Positions 8,529 to 16,522 of a stretch of DNA of 64,000 bases are shown piece by piece (the first letter of the stretch is position 1; each line of letters starts with the position of its first letter). The notes under the pieces were generated by a model. It was not told where the DNA came from, ran no database searches, and saw only the letters and a list, made by a program, of their open reading frames with translations. This DNA comes from a bacterium (lineage in GTDB: Bacteria; Planctomycetota; Planctomycetia; Isosphaerales; Isosphaeraceae): contig WGMM01000009.1 of assembly GCA_016125085.1 (NCBI GenBank), positions 238,456 to 302,455 on the forward strand, in the 5' to 3' direction. The position numbers and the translations under genes are program-made.

Positions 8529-9254
8529 ATGCGGATTCGTCGATATCTGATCGTCTCGGTGTTCCTGGGTATGGCGACCGCAGCCTCGGCCCAGCAGCAG
8601 CCTCAGGATCGTGGCGTTCAGCGTACTGCTGGCGGCACGGCGGCAAATGGCGGGTCCGCTTCGAATGCGCCCGCACCGGCGATCGCGCCTGTGTTCGGGT
8701 CGATCGATATGGACGCCGTCTTCAAGAACTACGAGAAGGTCAAAGCGACCAGCGACGAAATGCAGGCCAAAGCACTGGCCAAGCAGCAGGAACTGCAGAA
8801 ACTGGTCGCCGATATGAAAGCGGCTTCCGAGAAGCAGGCGAGCCTAGCACAGCAAAGCCCGGAATTCAAAAAGTTCGACCAGCAGCTCACCCAGATGAAG
8901 ATTCAGGCTCAGGCCGCTCAGGAGCAGGCTCAAAAGGAGCTGGCCCAGATGGAAGCCGAAGCCCTGGCTGGTCTGTATCGTGAAATTCAGAGCATGGTGG
9001 CCCGGGTCGCGACCTGGCGAGGAATGACCTATGTCGTCAAGGTTTCGAACGAGCCTCTGACAGCCTCCGACCCGAATGCCGTGATGGCGGCGATGTCGCG
9101 CACCGTGGTTTACGCCGATCCACGCAATGACATTACTCAGCAAGTCGTTCAATACCTGAACGTCGAATATCGCAAGGCCGCTGGAGCTTCTGCCAAGCCC
9201 GCCGGTGGAGCTGCTCCGGCCGCGGGTGCCACCGCACCGGCACGCGGTAACTGA
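8529..9254 (+). CDS. OmpH/Skp family periplasmic chaperone
   Basis: The 241-residue exported protein starts at the ATG at 8529, preferred because AAGGA precedes it and a signal peptide (MRIRRYLIVSVFLGMATAASA) begins there. The mature part has the OmpH/Skp pattern: a short beta segment (VFGSIDMDAVFKNYEKVK), then a long Gln/Ala/Lys-rich coiled coil (about residues 75-150), then a closing beta segment. The tail is Ala/Gly/Pro-rich and disordered. Skp-type proteins hold unfolded outer-membrane proteins in the periplasm. The lpxC cluster begins 287 bp downstream, matching the common skp-lpx gene order. Confidence 0.82.
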   Translation: MRIRRYLIVSVFLGMATAASAQQQPQDRGVQRTAGGTAANGGSASNAPAPAIAPVFGSIDMDAVFKNYEKVKATSDEMQAKALAKQQELQKLVADMKAASEKQASLAQQSPEFKKFDQQLTQMKIQAQAAQEQAQKELAQMEAEALAGLYREIQSMVARVATWRGMTYVVKVSNEPLTASDPNAVMAAMSRTVVYADPRNDITQQVVQYLNVEYRKAAGASAKPAGGAAPAAGATAPARGN

Positions 9255-9380
9255 TATCGGATTCCCAGTTCTTTCCACACGCACTCGAACCGCATCGGTT
9301 CAGAAGGCATTGCGGAACCGGGAAGCCTCCAAATTGGGTCCGTGCTCGGTTGCGGGCTCCGCATGGGAAAAATCGCTCTT

Positions 9381-9416
9381 CCTCGACCTGAAGACAAGGA
9401 TGTCCTCGGGTCGAGG
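9381..9416 (+). terminator. Two-tier hairpin downstream of the OmpH-like gene
   Basis: Outer stem CCTCGACC (9381-9388) pairs with GGTCGAGG (9409-9416). Inside it, GACA (9393-9396) pairs with TGTC (9401-9404) around an AGGA loop. No clear U-tract follows, so this may be a weak terminator, a processing site or a structured leader of lpxC. Confidence 0.35.
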
Positions 9417-9541
9417 TAGAGCGCGTATCAGGGACGGACTCCCTAAGGCTGTATCACTCTCGGAACTGAGCCGTGCAAGTGTCGGGCGGATGATCCGGGA
9501 CACGAATTTCGAAGGCATCGCAACAAGGACTTGCGACGACG

Positions 9542-10450
9542 ATGTCCAGAATTGAGAGCAGCAGCGACTGGCAACGACAGCGTACGATTCGGGAAGCCGT
9601 CCGGATTGGTGGCCGGGGCTATCTCAGCGGGGCGGAAGTCACGCTGGAATTCCGGCCTGCAGCGGCAAACACGGGCATAGTGTTCATTCGGACGGATTTG
9701 CCGGGCTCGCCGCCGGTTCCGGCAACGGTCGACCATGTCGTTCCACGACAGCGTCGAACGGCGATCGCTTGCGGTGAAGCCGTCGTCGAAATGGTCGAAC
9801 ATGTCATGGCAGCGCTCGCCGGGCTGGCGATCGACAACTGCGTGGTCGCGATCGATGGCCCGGAAACACCGGGCTGTGACGGATCGAGCCTGGATTTCGT
9901 CAAAGCCCTCCGGCGTACGGAGATCGTCACGCAAAGCCCGCTTGCCCGAGTGATCACGATCGACCGGAATTTGAGGGTTAATGAAGGAGAGATGTCGATT
10001 TCGATCGAACCTTCATCCAGCGGGCAAGACTTTTCGATCGAATACGAACTGAATTACCCCAAAGCGCCGGTGATCGGCAGGCAGAGACGCGTGTTCGACC
10101 TGGGGCCAGGCGCGTTCGAACTGGAACTCGCTCCGGCACGGACATTCGTACTGGATCATGAAGCCGAAATGCTGAAGGCCGCCGGCATCGGCCGGCATTG
10201 TACGGCGCAGGATCTTCTGATTTTCGGTCCGGATGGCCCGATCGAAAATACGCTGCGATTTTCGGACGAACCCGTACGGCACAAAATGCTCGACGTACTC
10301 GGCGATCTTGCGCTCGCGGGGCAGCGCATTCATGGCCGAGTCACGGCCAACAGGTCTGGCCATTCACTGAACGCGGCACTGGTGCGGCGGATATTCGATG
10401 CAGGAATTGCTTCTTCCGGATCAAGCTCGTCCGGACGAATCGGCGCATGA
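9542..10450 (+). CDS. lpxC: UDP-3-O-acyl-N-acetylglucosamine deacetylase
   Basis: LpxC is the zinc-dependent committed step of lipid A synthesis. The 302-residue length is normal. Visible motifs are VEMVEHVMAALAGL (Glu86, His87: the EH zinc and base pair), RHKMLDVLGDLAL (zinc His and Asp), and HGRVTANRSGHSLN (catalytic His near the end). It is followed by the LpxA-like gene after 113 bp and a Gfo/Idh gene. The sequence therefore supports a Gram-negative-type outer membrane lipid pathway in this planctomycete. Confidence 0.93.
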   Translation: MSRIESSSDWQRQRTIREAVRIGGRGYLSGAEVTLEFRPAAANTGIVFIRTDLPGSPPVPATVDHVVPRQRRTAIACGEAVVEMVEHVMAALAGLAIDNCVVAIDGPETPGCDGSSLDFVKALRRTEIVTQSPLARVITIDRNLRVNEGEMSISIEPSSSGQDFSIEYELNYPKAPVIGRQRRVFDLGPGAFELELAPARTFVLDHEAEMLKAAGIGRHCTAQDLLIFGPDGPIENTLRFSDEPVRHKMLDVLGDLALAGQRIHGRVTANRSGHSLNAALVRRIFDAGIASSGSSSSGRIGA

Positions 10451-10563
10451 TCAGGGCGATCATCGACTTTCGGAAAGCGGCAAGTTTTCGGCCTGGTCGT
10501 ACCGATCAATAGGAATAGTCGCACGACACGTGCTGTGACGATCGTAATGGCGAAGGAACGAAC

Positions 10564-11370
10564 GTGAAGATGGTTCTCTGGATCTCGGACACGACATTCG
10601 CCGATCCGCGGGCCGAAATGGCCGACGACGTGCGACTTGGGCGTTACGCCGTAATTGGTCCGGAGGTGCGGATTGAGAGCCGTACACAGATCGGTGACCA
10701 TGTGTGGCTTGGCTCCGCTTCGCGTATCGGTGAAGGAGTACGTGTTGGCGACCATTGCGTGATCGGCCAGCGGACGCTTCGACGCTTCGGCTTCGGCTCC
10801 GCAGCTTCGATTCATATCGGGCGAGATACGAAATTGGGCCGGGGCGTGGTGATCGCGGGTGACCCTCGCAAGGGTTCCACACGCGTAGGTGCTGGCAGCC
10901 GCATCGATGGATCATGCCGGATCGGAGCCGGTGCCAGGCTCGCGTCGGGCATCATGCTGGGCAGCGGCTGCGATGTCGGAGATCAGGTCCGCATCGAGGC
11001 ATACACCCAATGCGGCACGGGTTGCCGGATAAGAGACAAGGTCCAGATCGGTCGAAATGTAGTGATCGGCGCTCTCAGCGATGTCGTCGTCAATGTCCCG
11101 CCGCACGTGCTGGCCGAAGGCCGCGGTCCGGTGATCAGGGGTGTGAACGTCACAGGGCTTCAGCGTATAGGGGTCGATCCTCGTGGAATCGCGTTGATGA
11201 ACGAAGCCTTCAGCGCGATCGTCCGTAAGGGGCAACCCGTCGCGGAAGTTGCGGAACGGCTGGATCGTCTGGGCAGCTGGACACAAGAAGTTCGGGAATT
11301 CGTGGCGTATTTTTCGAAGTCCGCCGAGCCTGTGGCAACGAGTCTACGTGAATCGGGGAGCATGGCGTGA
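10564..11370 (+). CDS. LpxA-like left-handed beta-helix acyltransferase, catalytic His not found
   Basis: This 268-residue protein starts with GTG at 10564 (AAGGA six bases upstream; an ATG two codons later is possible). It is a hexapeptide-repeat left-handed beta-helix (many [IV]G-x4 turns, residues 20-185). A C-terminal section (VPPHVLAEG, then RGVNVTGLQRIG) aligns by eye with the end of LpxA (VPPYVIAQG, GVNIEGL). The LpxA catalytic block NAHIAHDC should fall near residues 115-140, but that stretch (DGSCRIGAGARL) has no histidine. It probably acts on or scaffolds UDP-GlcNAc-derived lipid A precursors. It overlaps the next gene by 4 bp. Confidence 0.75.
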   Translation: MKMVLWISDTTFADPRAEMADDVRLGRYAVIGPEVRIESRTQIGDHVWLGSASRIGEGVRVGDHCVIGQRTLRRFGFGSAASIHIGRDTKLGRGVVIAGDPRKGSTRVGAGSRIDGSCRIGAGARLASGIMLGSGCDVGDQVRIEAYTQCGTGCRIRDKVQIGRNVVIGALSDVVVNVPPHVLAEGRGPVIRGVNVTGLQRIGVDPRGIALMNEAFSAIVRKGQPVAEVAERLDRLGSWTQEVREFVAYFSKSAEPVATSLRESGSMA

Positions 11371-12503
11371 TCATTTCATCCATTCCGAGGGTGGCCGTGG
11401 TGGGTGTCGGGCATTTGGGGCGTCACCACGCCCGGATCCTGGGCCATCACCCCGAGGTGAACCTGGTCGCAGTCGTGGACAGCCGCCGCGAACAGGCCGA
11501 GAAAATCGCCGAAACCCTGGGTTGCGAAGCTCACAGCGACATCTCATCGATCATCGATCAGGTCGATGCCGTGAGCATCGCTGCGCCTACGGTGCTGCAC
11601 CACCGCCTGGCACGGCCATTTCTGGAACGTGGCGTCCACGTCCTCGTCGAAAAGCCGCTGACGGCCGATCTCGAAGAGGCTTCCGATCTGCTCGGCCTCG
11701 CGAAACGCAGCCGGGCCACGCTTCAGGTCGGTCACATCGAACGTTTCAATCCGGTGCTGGGTGTTCTGGACAAATTCCAGGTCACGCCACGGCTGCTGGA
11801 ATCGGAGCGGCACAGTTCCTACACGTTTCGCTCCACCGATATCGGAGTGGTTCACGACGTGATGATTCACGACCTGGACCTCATCCTTTCCATGATTACG
11901 GCTCCCGTCAAACATGTCTCGGCCTACGGTCTTTCCGTCTTCGGCGGGAATGAGGACATGGTGGATGCCCGGGTGGAATTCGCCGACGGCACGGTTGCGA
12001 CGCTTTCCGCGTGCCGTGCAAGCATGACCGCTTCGCGCCGCTTGAAACTCTGGGGTATGGAGGGCTATGCGGATCTCGATTTCGCGACTCGCAAAGCTTT
12101 GTGCATGAGACCGGGCGAGGCGATCGTCGAGGGTAGCGATCTCTGCCCCGATTCGCTCGATATGACTTCGCCGGTAGCGATTCGCGAACATGTCTTCGGC
12201 AATCTGCTGAAGGTCGACGAGTTCCAGGGCGAGGAAACCGAAATGCTCGCCGCGGAACTGGACGACTTTGTCAATGCCGTCCTTCATGGCCAGCGACCGA
12301 AAGTGACCGGCGAAGACGCCTATCGCGCGCTGGAACTTGCAGAATGGATCCTGTCGGTCATGACCTGCGAAAGCTGGAAGCGTTCGGCTGTCGGTTCCCG
12401 CAACGGAATGGATTACGCTCCGATCGCGAACCTGGCGGGGCCATTCCTGTGGCGTCGCCGCCGTGCCGGGCTGAATGCGCCTGAGTCGAACGGCCCTCGT
12501 TGA
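11367..12503 (+). CDS. Gfo/Idh/MocA family NAD(P)-dependent oxidoreductase of the lipid A cluster
   Basis: The 378-residue protein starts with GTG overlapping the previous stop (GTGA), so translation is coupled. The N-terminal Rossmann motif is VAVVGVGHLGRHHARIL, and the family signature VEKPLT appears near residue 96. A C-terminal alpha/beta domain carries the substrate site (including VHDVMIHDLDL). In several outer-membrane bacteria a homologue (GnnA) sits beside lpxA and oxidises the 3-position of UDP-GlcNAc to make an amino-linked lipid A. Context makes that role plausible here, but no GnnB-type aminotransferase is next to it. Confidence 0.82.
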   Translation: MIISSIPRVAVVGVGHLGRHHARILGHHPEVNLVAVVDSRREQAEKIAETLGCEAHSDISSIIDQVDAVSIAAPTVLHHRLARPFLERGVHVLVEKPLTADLEEASDLLGLAKRSRATLQVGHIERFNPVLGVLDKFQVTPRLLESERHSSYTFRSTDIGVVHDVMIHDLDLILSMITAPVKHVSAYGLSVFGGNEDMVDARVEFADGTVATLSACRASMTASRRLKLWGMEGYADLDFATRKALCMRPGEAIVEGSDLCPDSLDMTSPVAIREHVFGNLLKVDEFQGEETEMLAAELDDFVNAVLHGQRPKVTGEDAYRALELAEWILSVMTCESWKRSAVGSRNGMDYAPIANLAGPFLWRRRRAGLNAPESNGPR

Positions 12504-12560
12504 ACTGCGGCTTGCCGCGCGGCACGCAATACGATATGCTGTTAGCCTATTCGAATTCGA

Positions 12561-12610
12561 ACACGGGTTGCCCGACACAGATGCGGGTAGCCCGTGTGTC
12601 ATCTTGATTG
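12561..12610 (+). terminator. Strong hairpin between the lpx cluster and the small ORF
   Basis: A 14-bp stem (12561-12574 with 12584-12597, containing two G-T wobbles) has a 9-nt loop and is followed by a T-containing tail. It probably terminates the lpxC operon. It also lies only about 31 bp before the next ATG, so it could act as a leader structure for that gene. Confidence 0.6.
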
Positions 12611-12628
12611 AAGGACTCGTATCCGCTC

Positions 12629-12874
12629 ATGTCCAACGAACCCGAATCAACCCCGGCCCAGCCTGTTCAACCTGCCGATCCTCGTCTGAAGCTGGTCAAG
12701 CGTTTCGAAAACCGGTACCTGCCGAAGGGCGAACTTCGTGACCGCTGGAAGGCCATCCGTGCCAAGTGGCTGGCTGACGAGTCGCACAGCGGCGTGACGC
12801 TCGACGAACTGAAAGCCCTCAAGGTCGACTGGGCCAAGGCTCGGGAAGCACGCAAGCCGAAGGCGAAGGTCTGA
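12629..12874 (+). CDS. Small basic hypothetical protein (81 aa)
   Basis: The ORF starts at ATG 12629; AAGGAC lies 13 bp upstream, and an upstream in-frame TTG at 12608 is less likely. The 81-residue product has a disordered Pro/Gln N-terminus. A helical, charged stretch follows with Leu-Lys-Val and Trp spacing (KRFENRYLPKGELRDRWKAI, then LDELKALKVDWAKA), and the tail is Lys/Arg-rich. It looks like a conserved small cytosolic protein, but I do not recognise the family. A strong hairpin precedes it and ald follows after 98 bp. Confidence 0.6.
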   Translation: MSNEPESTPAQPVQPADPRLKLVKRFENRYLPKGELRDRWKAIRAKWLADESHSGVTLDELKALKVDWAKAREARKPKAKV

Positions 12875-12972
12875 CGTTCCGGGCTCGGCCCGGATCTCGC
12901 CCGTCGCTAACGGTTTGGGTCGATCGTGATCGCATGGCAACTTCTGCATCCCGCACCACGGATTGACTGACC

Positions 12973-14082
12973 ATGAAGATCGGCGTGCCGCGAGAAGTCA
13001 AGACGGACGAATATCGCGTGGCAATGTTGCCTGTCGGAGTCGAGGAACTGGTGGGCGATGGCCACGAGGTCTTCGTCGAATCCGGTGCCGGCCTCGGCTC
13101 GGGGTTGACCGACGACCTCTACGCAGCCTCCGGGGCGAAGATCGTGCCGGACGCCGCCACGGTCTGGAAATCTTCGGACCTCATCGTGAAGGTGAAGGAA
13201 CCGCAGTCTCGCGAGTACGCGAAAATGCGTGCCGGCCAGATCGTGTTCACTTACTTCCACTTCGCGGCGGATCGCGTGTTGACGGATGCCGTCATTTCGT
13301 CAGGGATTACGGCGATCGCCTATGAAACGATCCGCGACTCCAAAGGCACGCTGCCACTGCTGACGCCGATGAGCGAAGTGGCCGGCCGGATGTCGATTCA
13401 GAAAGGCGCGAACTTTCTTGAGCGACCCGAGGAAGGGCGAGGAATCCTTCTGGCCGGCGTTCCGGGCGTCGCTCCTGCAGAGGTCGTCGTACTTGGCGGT
13501 GGGATCGTCGGGGCCAACGCCGCTCGCGTTGCGGCCGGTCTGGGGGCGAATGTCGTCATTCTGGACGTGAATCTGGACCGACTCAGATATCTTGACGACA
13601 TCATGCCGCCGAACGTGACGACCCTTTTCAGCGACCGTCACATGGTTCGCGACAGACTCATTCTTGCCGACCTCGTCATCGGCTCGGTTCTGATTCCCGG
13701 GGCCAAGGCACCACACCTGGTGAAGGCCGAAGATCTGAAACGGATGAAGAACGGCTCGGTGATCGTGGATGTCGCGATCGATCAGGGTGGCTGCGTGGAA
13801 ACGAGCCGCCCTACGACGCATGCCGATCCGACATATGTCGTCGATGGCGTCGTCCATTACTGTGTGACGAACATGCCTGGCGCCGTCGGTCGGACGAGCA
13901 CGTTCGCTCTGTGCAACGTGACCCTGCCCTACGTACGCCGCATCGCGGCCCGAGGCTGGAAGGCCGTGGCTCAGTCCGACCCTGGTTTCGCGCTTGGGTT
14001 GAACGTCGTCGGCGGGCACGTGACGAACGAGGCTGTGGCGAAGTCTTTCGAAATGCCTCATGTCGAATGGTCCAGATTGTGA
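12973..14082 (+). CDS. ald: Alanine dehydrogenase
   Basis: The enzyme interconverts L-alanine and pyruvate plus ammonia with NAD. The 369-residue length is standard. The start MKIGVPREVKTDEYRVAMLP is diagnostic. Visible features are the substrate-binding Lys in VKVKEPQ, the catalytic His in YFHFAAD, the nucleotide motif VLGGGIVGANAARVA, and the conserved VDVAIDQGGCVETSRPTTH segment near the active-site Asp. It is followed after about 64 bp by a small His-rich protein gene. Confidence 0.95.
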   Translation: MKIGVPREVKTDEYRVAMLPVGVEELVGDGHEVFVESGAGLGSGLTDDLYAASGAKIVPDAATVWKSSDLIVKVKEPQSREYAKMRAGQIVFTYFHFAADRVLTDAVISSGITAIAYETIRDSKGTLPLLTPMSEVAGRMSIQKGANFLERPEEGRGILLAGVPGVAPAEVVVLGGGIVGANAARVAAGLGANVVILDVNLDRLRYLDDIMPPNVTTLFSDRHMVRDRLILADLVIGSVLIPGAKAPHLVKAEDLKRMKNGSVIVDVAIDQGGCVETSRPTTHADPTYVVDGVVHYCVTNMPGAVGRTSTFALCNVTLPYVRRIAARGWKAVAQSDPGFALGLNVVGGHVTNEAVAKSFEMPHVEWSRL

Positions 14083-14146
14083 TGCTCCAGTCATCAATCC
14101 GTTCGAGCATCGAATACCCTCAAAAGTCAGGATAACGGAAGCGAAG

Positions 14147-14536
14147 ATGGCACGACATCATCACGGACATAGTCACGGTCAAGGCGGGCAGGGCGGCGGC
14201 CGAAGGGATTTCTCCCAGCGAGGTGATTCGCGCCACAACGCCAGGCCCCCTCGCGGCCCTCAAAAGCCTCCCCGCATCGAAGAAGAGTTCTTCGACGACG
14301 AGCCTGATCAATTGAGCGACATGGAAGCCTCGGAAACCGAAATCGCCACCTATCTGACGATTCGGGCCCAGAATATCGAGCTTCTCGGACTGGCCGCAAA
14401 AATCGCCGGCTGCGCTGATCCGAAAACGCTGCTGAACGAAGTCGATACCGAATCGACGCTTCGTCGACTCCAGGAAATTTATTCGCACCTGGAAGAATGG
14501 GTCGATCCGGACGTGGCGGACGAAGAGGCCGAGTGA
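14147..14536 (+). CDS. His/Gly-rich N-terminus, acidic C-terminus hypothetical protein
   Basis: I place the start at ATG 14147, preceded by GGAAG, rather than the upstream in-frame ATG that overlaps ald. The 129-residue product has a low-complexity N-terminus (MARHHHGHSHGQGGQGGG, then Arg/Pro-rich) and an acidic linker. A helical domain follows (about residues 60-129; YLTIRAQNIELLGLAAKIAG, TLRRLQEIYSHLEEW). The His run could bind metal. The function is unknown. It overlaps the mtnA start by 4 bp (GTGA), so the two are probably co-translated. Confidence 0.7.
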   Translation: MARHHHGHSHGQGGQGGGRRDFSQRGDSRHNARPPRGPQKPPRIEEEFFDDEPDQLSDMEASETEIATYLTIRAQNIELLGLAAKIAGCADPKTLLNEVDTESTLRRLQEIYSHLEEWVDPDVADEEAE

Positions 14537-15615
14537 CGATCGAAACTGAGCCCATGTCAGACCCTTCGATGCGCTGGACAACCCTGGAATGGGTCGGCGA
14601 CGCCCAATCAGGCGTATTCCGGATCCTCGACCAGACCCTTCTGCCTGAACAGGAACGGATGATCGAATTGCCCACCGCCGAATCGGTGTGGGAAGCGATC
14701 CGTTCGCTGCGGGTTCGGGGTGCGCCCGCGATCGGTTGCGCAGCGGCATATGGAGTGGTCGTTGGTGCGAGGGAAGGTGCCGTCAAAGGTTCCAGCCTGA
14801 GGTCCAGCGCGATCGCCGCGGCCGATTATCTGGCGACGAGCCGTCCGACCGCCGTGAACCTCTTCTGGGCTCTGGATAGAATGAAGCGGCTGGTCGATCG
14901 CTTCGAGGGCACGGAAGAGCGGGAGCTTCTCGACGCCCTGCTGGTCGAAGCCAGCACGATTCGGAACGAAGATGACCGGATGTGCCACGCCATCGGCCGC
15001 AATGGTGCCGCCCTTCTTGCCGATGGCTCAGGGGTTCTCACGCACTGCAACGCGGGCGGACTTGCGACGAGCGATTACGGAACGGCTCTCGCGGTCATCT
15101 ATGCTGCGGAAGAGTCGGGCAAGAAGATTCGTGTCTATGCCGACGAAACCCGTCCGCTGCTTCAGGGGGCGAGGCTCACGGCCTGGGAACTCGCTCGCCG
15201 GGGTGTGGATGTCACGGTCATCTGCGACAACATGGCCGCCGTCGTTATGCGGGAACGCAAGGTCGACGCTGTCGTGGTCGGTGCGGACCGCATCGCGGCC
15301 AACGGCGATGCAGCCAACAAGATCGGAACGTATGGTGTCGCACTCCTGGCGAAGGCCCATGGGCTGCCCTTCTATGTCGCAGCTCCGTCCAGCACTTTCG
15401 ACATGACTCTGGAGGACGGTTCCGGCATCCCCATCGAGCAGCGTGATCCATCCGAAATCCGTCGCGGGTTCGGCAAGCAAACTGTACCAGCTGAAGTGAA
15501 AGTCTATAACCCGGCATTCGACGTCACGCCCGCCGAACTGATCACGGGCCTCATTACGGAGCGAGGCGTGATCGCACCGGTAACTACGGAAAATATCCGC
15601 AAATCGCTGGCGTGA
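14533..15615 (+). CDS. mtnA: Methylthioribose-1-phosphate isomerase
   Basis: MtnA converts 5-methylthioribose 1-phosphate to methylthioribulose 1-phosphate in methionine salvage (it belongs to the eIF2B alpha-like family). The protein is about 360 residues from the GTG at 14533, coupled to the upstream stop; ATG 14554 is an alternative. Motifs include SLRVRGAPAIGCAAAYG, the catalytic Cys in LTHCNAGGLAT and the catalytic Asp in VVGADRIAANGDAANKIGTY. No other salvage gene (mtnB, mtnC) is adjacent. Confidence 0.93.
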   Translation: MTIETEPMSDPSMRWTTLEWVGDAQSGVFRILDQTLLPEQERMIELPTAESVWEAIRSLRVRGAPAIGCAAAYGVVVGAREGAVKGSSLRSSAIAAADYLATSRPTAVNLFWALDRMKRLVDRFEGTEERELLDALLVEASTIRNEDDRMCHAIGRNGAALLADGSGVLTHCNAGGLATSDYGTALAVIYAAEESGKKIRVYADETRPLLQGARLTAWELARRGVDVTVICDNMAAVVMRERKVDAVVVGADRIAANGDAANKIGTYGVALLAKAHGLPFYVAAPSSTFDMTLEDGSGIPIEQRDPSEIRRGFGKQTVPAEVKVYNPAFDVTPAELITGLITERGVIAPVTTENIRKSLA

Positions 15616-15696
15616 TCGGTTTGTCTGCACTGCCGAGGTTACGTAATCATAAGCCTTTTCGTCTCTTTTTGCTTTGTCGGGCGAAGCAAACTCCGT

Positions 15697-15725
15697 TTGA
15701 CCATTGATCACGGCAATCGCATAAT
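15697..15725 (+). promoter_or_regulatory. Sigma-70-like promoter of the carbonic anhydrase gene
   Basis: TTGACC at 15697-15702 and CATAAT at 15720-15725 are separated by exactly 17 bp and lie about 50 bp before the ATG at 15776. Both boxes are close to consensus. This is prediction from sequence alone. Confidence 0.5.
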
Positions 15726-15775
15726 CGTGGGCGAAGTCCGCCTTGATTCCGCAATTACGCACGGAACGAACCGAC

Positions 15776-16474
15776 ATGAAGCTGATTCAGGGAATCCATA
15801 AATTCCGGGCCGAGGTGTTTCCGCGTGAGCGTCAGCTCTATTTGATGCTCTCCGCTGGACAGGTGCCGGAAACGCTGTTCATCACCTGTTCGGACAGCCG
15901 GATCGATCCCACCCGTTTCACTAGTTCGAATCCTGGCGAACTCTTCCTGGTCCGCAACGCGGGTAACCTTGTCCCACCTTATGGTGCTGCATCAGGCTCC
16001 GGCGAATTGGCCACGATCGAATACGCAGTGAGCGTTTTGAACGTGAAGAACATCGTCATCTGCGGCCACAGTGACTGCGGCGCCGTCTCCGCGATGCTTC
16101 ACCCCGAAAAGCTAACGAATTTGCCGTCCGTCTCGTCGTGGCTGGCCCACATGGAACGAACTCGCAGGATCGTCGAAGAGAATTATTCGCACCTCGATCC
16201 GGACGAACTTCTGAAAATGGCGGTTCAGGAAAATGTCCTGGTGCAGATCGAAAACCTCATGATGCATCCTGCCGTTTCGGTTCGGATGCATCGTGGAGAC
16301 CTCCGGATCTACGCCTGGTATTTCGAAATCCAGAATGCCAAAGTGTATGGATACGACGTCGCTCACGGCCAGTTCGAAGAGATCGAGGTGACCTCGGGCG
16401 AACTTCCGATGGCTCGGCACCGCTGGCTTGACGGGCTGACGACAGAAGACAGGAAGAAATCGACCGGCGGCTGA
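15776..16474 (+). CDS. Beta-class carbonic anhydrase
   Basis: The zinc enzyme interconverts CO2 and bicarbonate in the cytoplasm. The product is 232 residues from ATG 15776, which opens MKLIQGIHKF. Zinc ligands are Cys38 (FITCSDSR), His98 and Cys101 (CGHSDCGAV), with Asp40 and Arg42 as the conserved dyad. It has its own good promoter and precedes the fumarase gene by 48 bp. It could supply or consume bicarbonate moved by the DabAB complex encoded at 47.8-51.4 kb, though the loci are far apart. Confidence 0.93.
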   Translation: MKLIQGIHKFRAEVFPRERQLYLMLSAGQVPETLFITCSDSRIDPTRFTSSNPGELFLVRNAGNLVPPYGAASGSGELATIEYAVSVLNVKNIVICGHSDCGAVSAMLHPEKLTNLPSVSSWLAHMERTRRIVEENYSHLDPDELLKMAVQENVLVQIENLMMHPAVSVRMHRGDLRIYAWYFEIQNAKVYGYDVAHGQFEEIEVTSGELPMARHRWLDGLTTEDRKKSTGG

Positions 16475-16522
16475 CATTTCAGAGCCGAAACTTCGAAATC
16501 AAGATACGACAGGATCGGAACG

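Noticed and set aside
12879..12893. Short CCGGGC-TCG-GCCCGG hairpin as a terminator
   Set aside because: The stem is only 6 bp with no U-tract, and the spacing to ald is short; too weak to call.
15920..15945. tRNA T-arm-like sequence (AGTTCGAATCCTGG)
   Set aside because: It lies inside the conserved carbonic anhydrase coding sequence, and no acceptor or anticodon arms fold around it.
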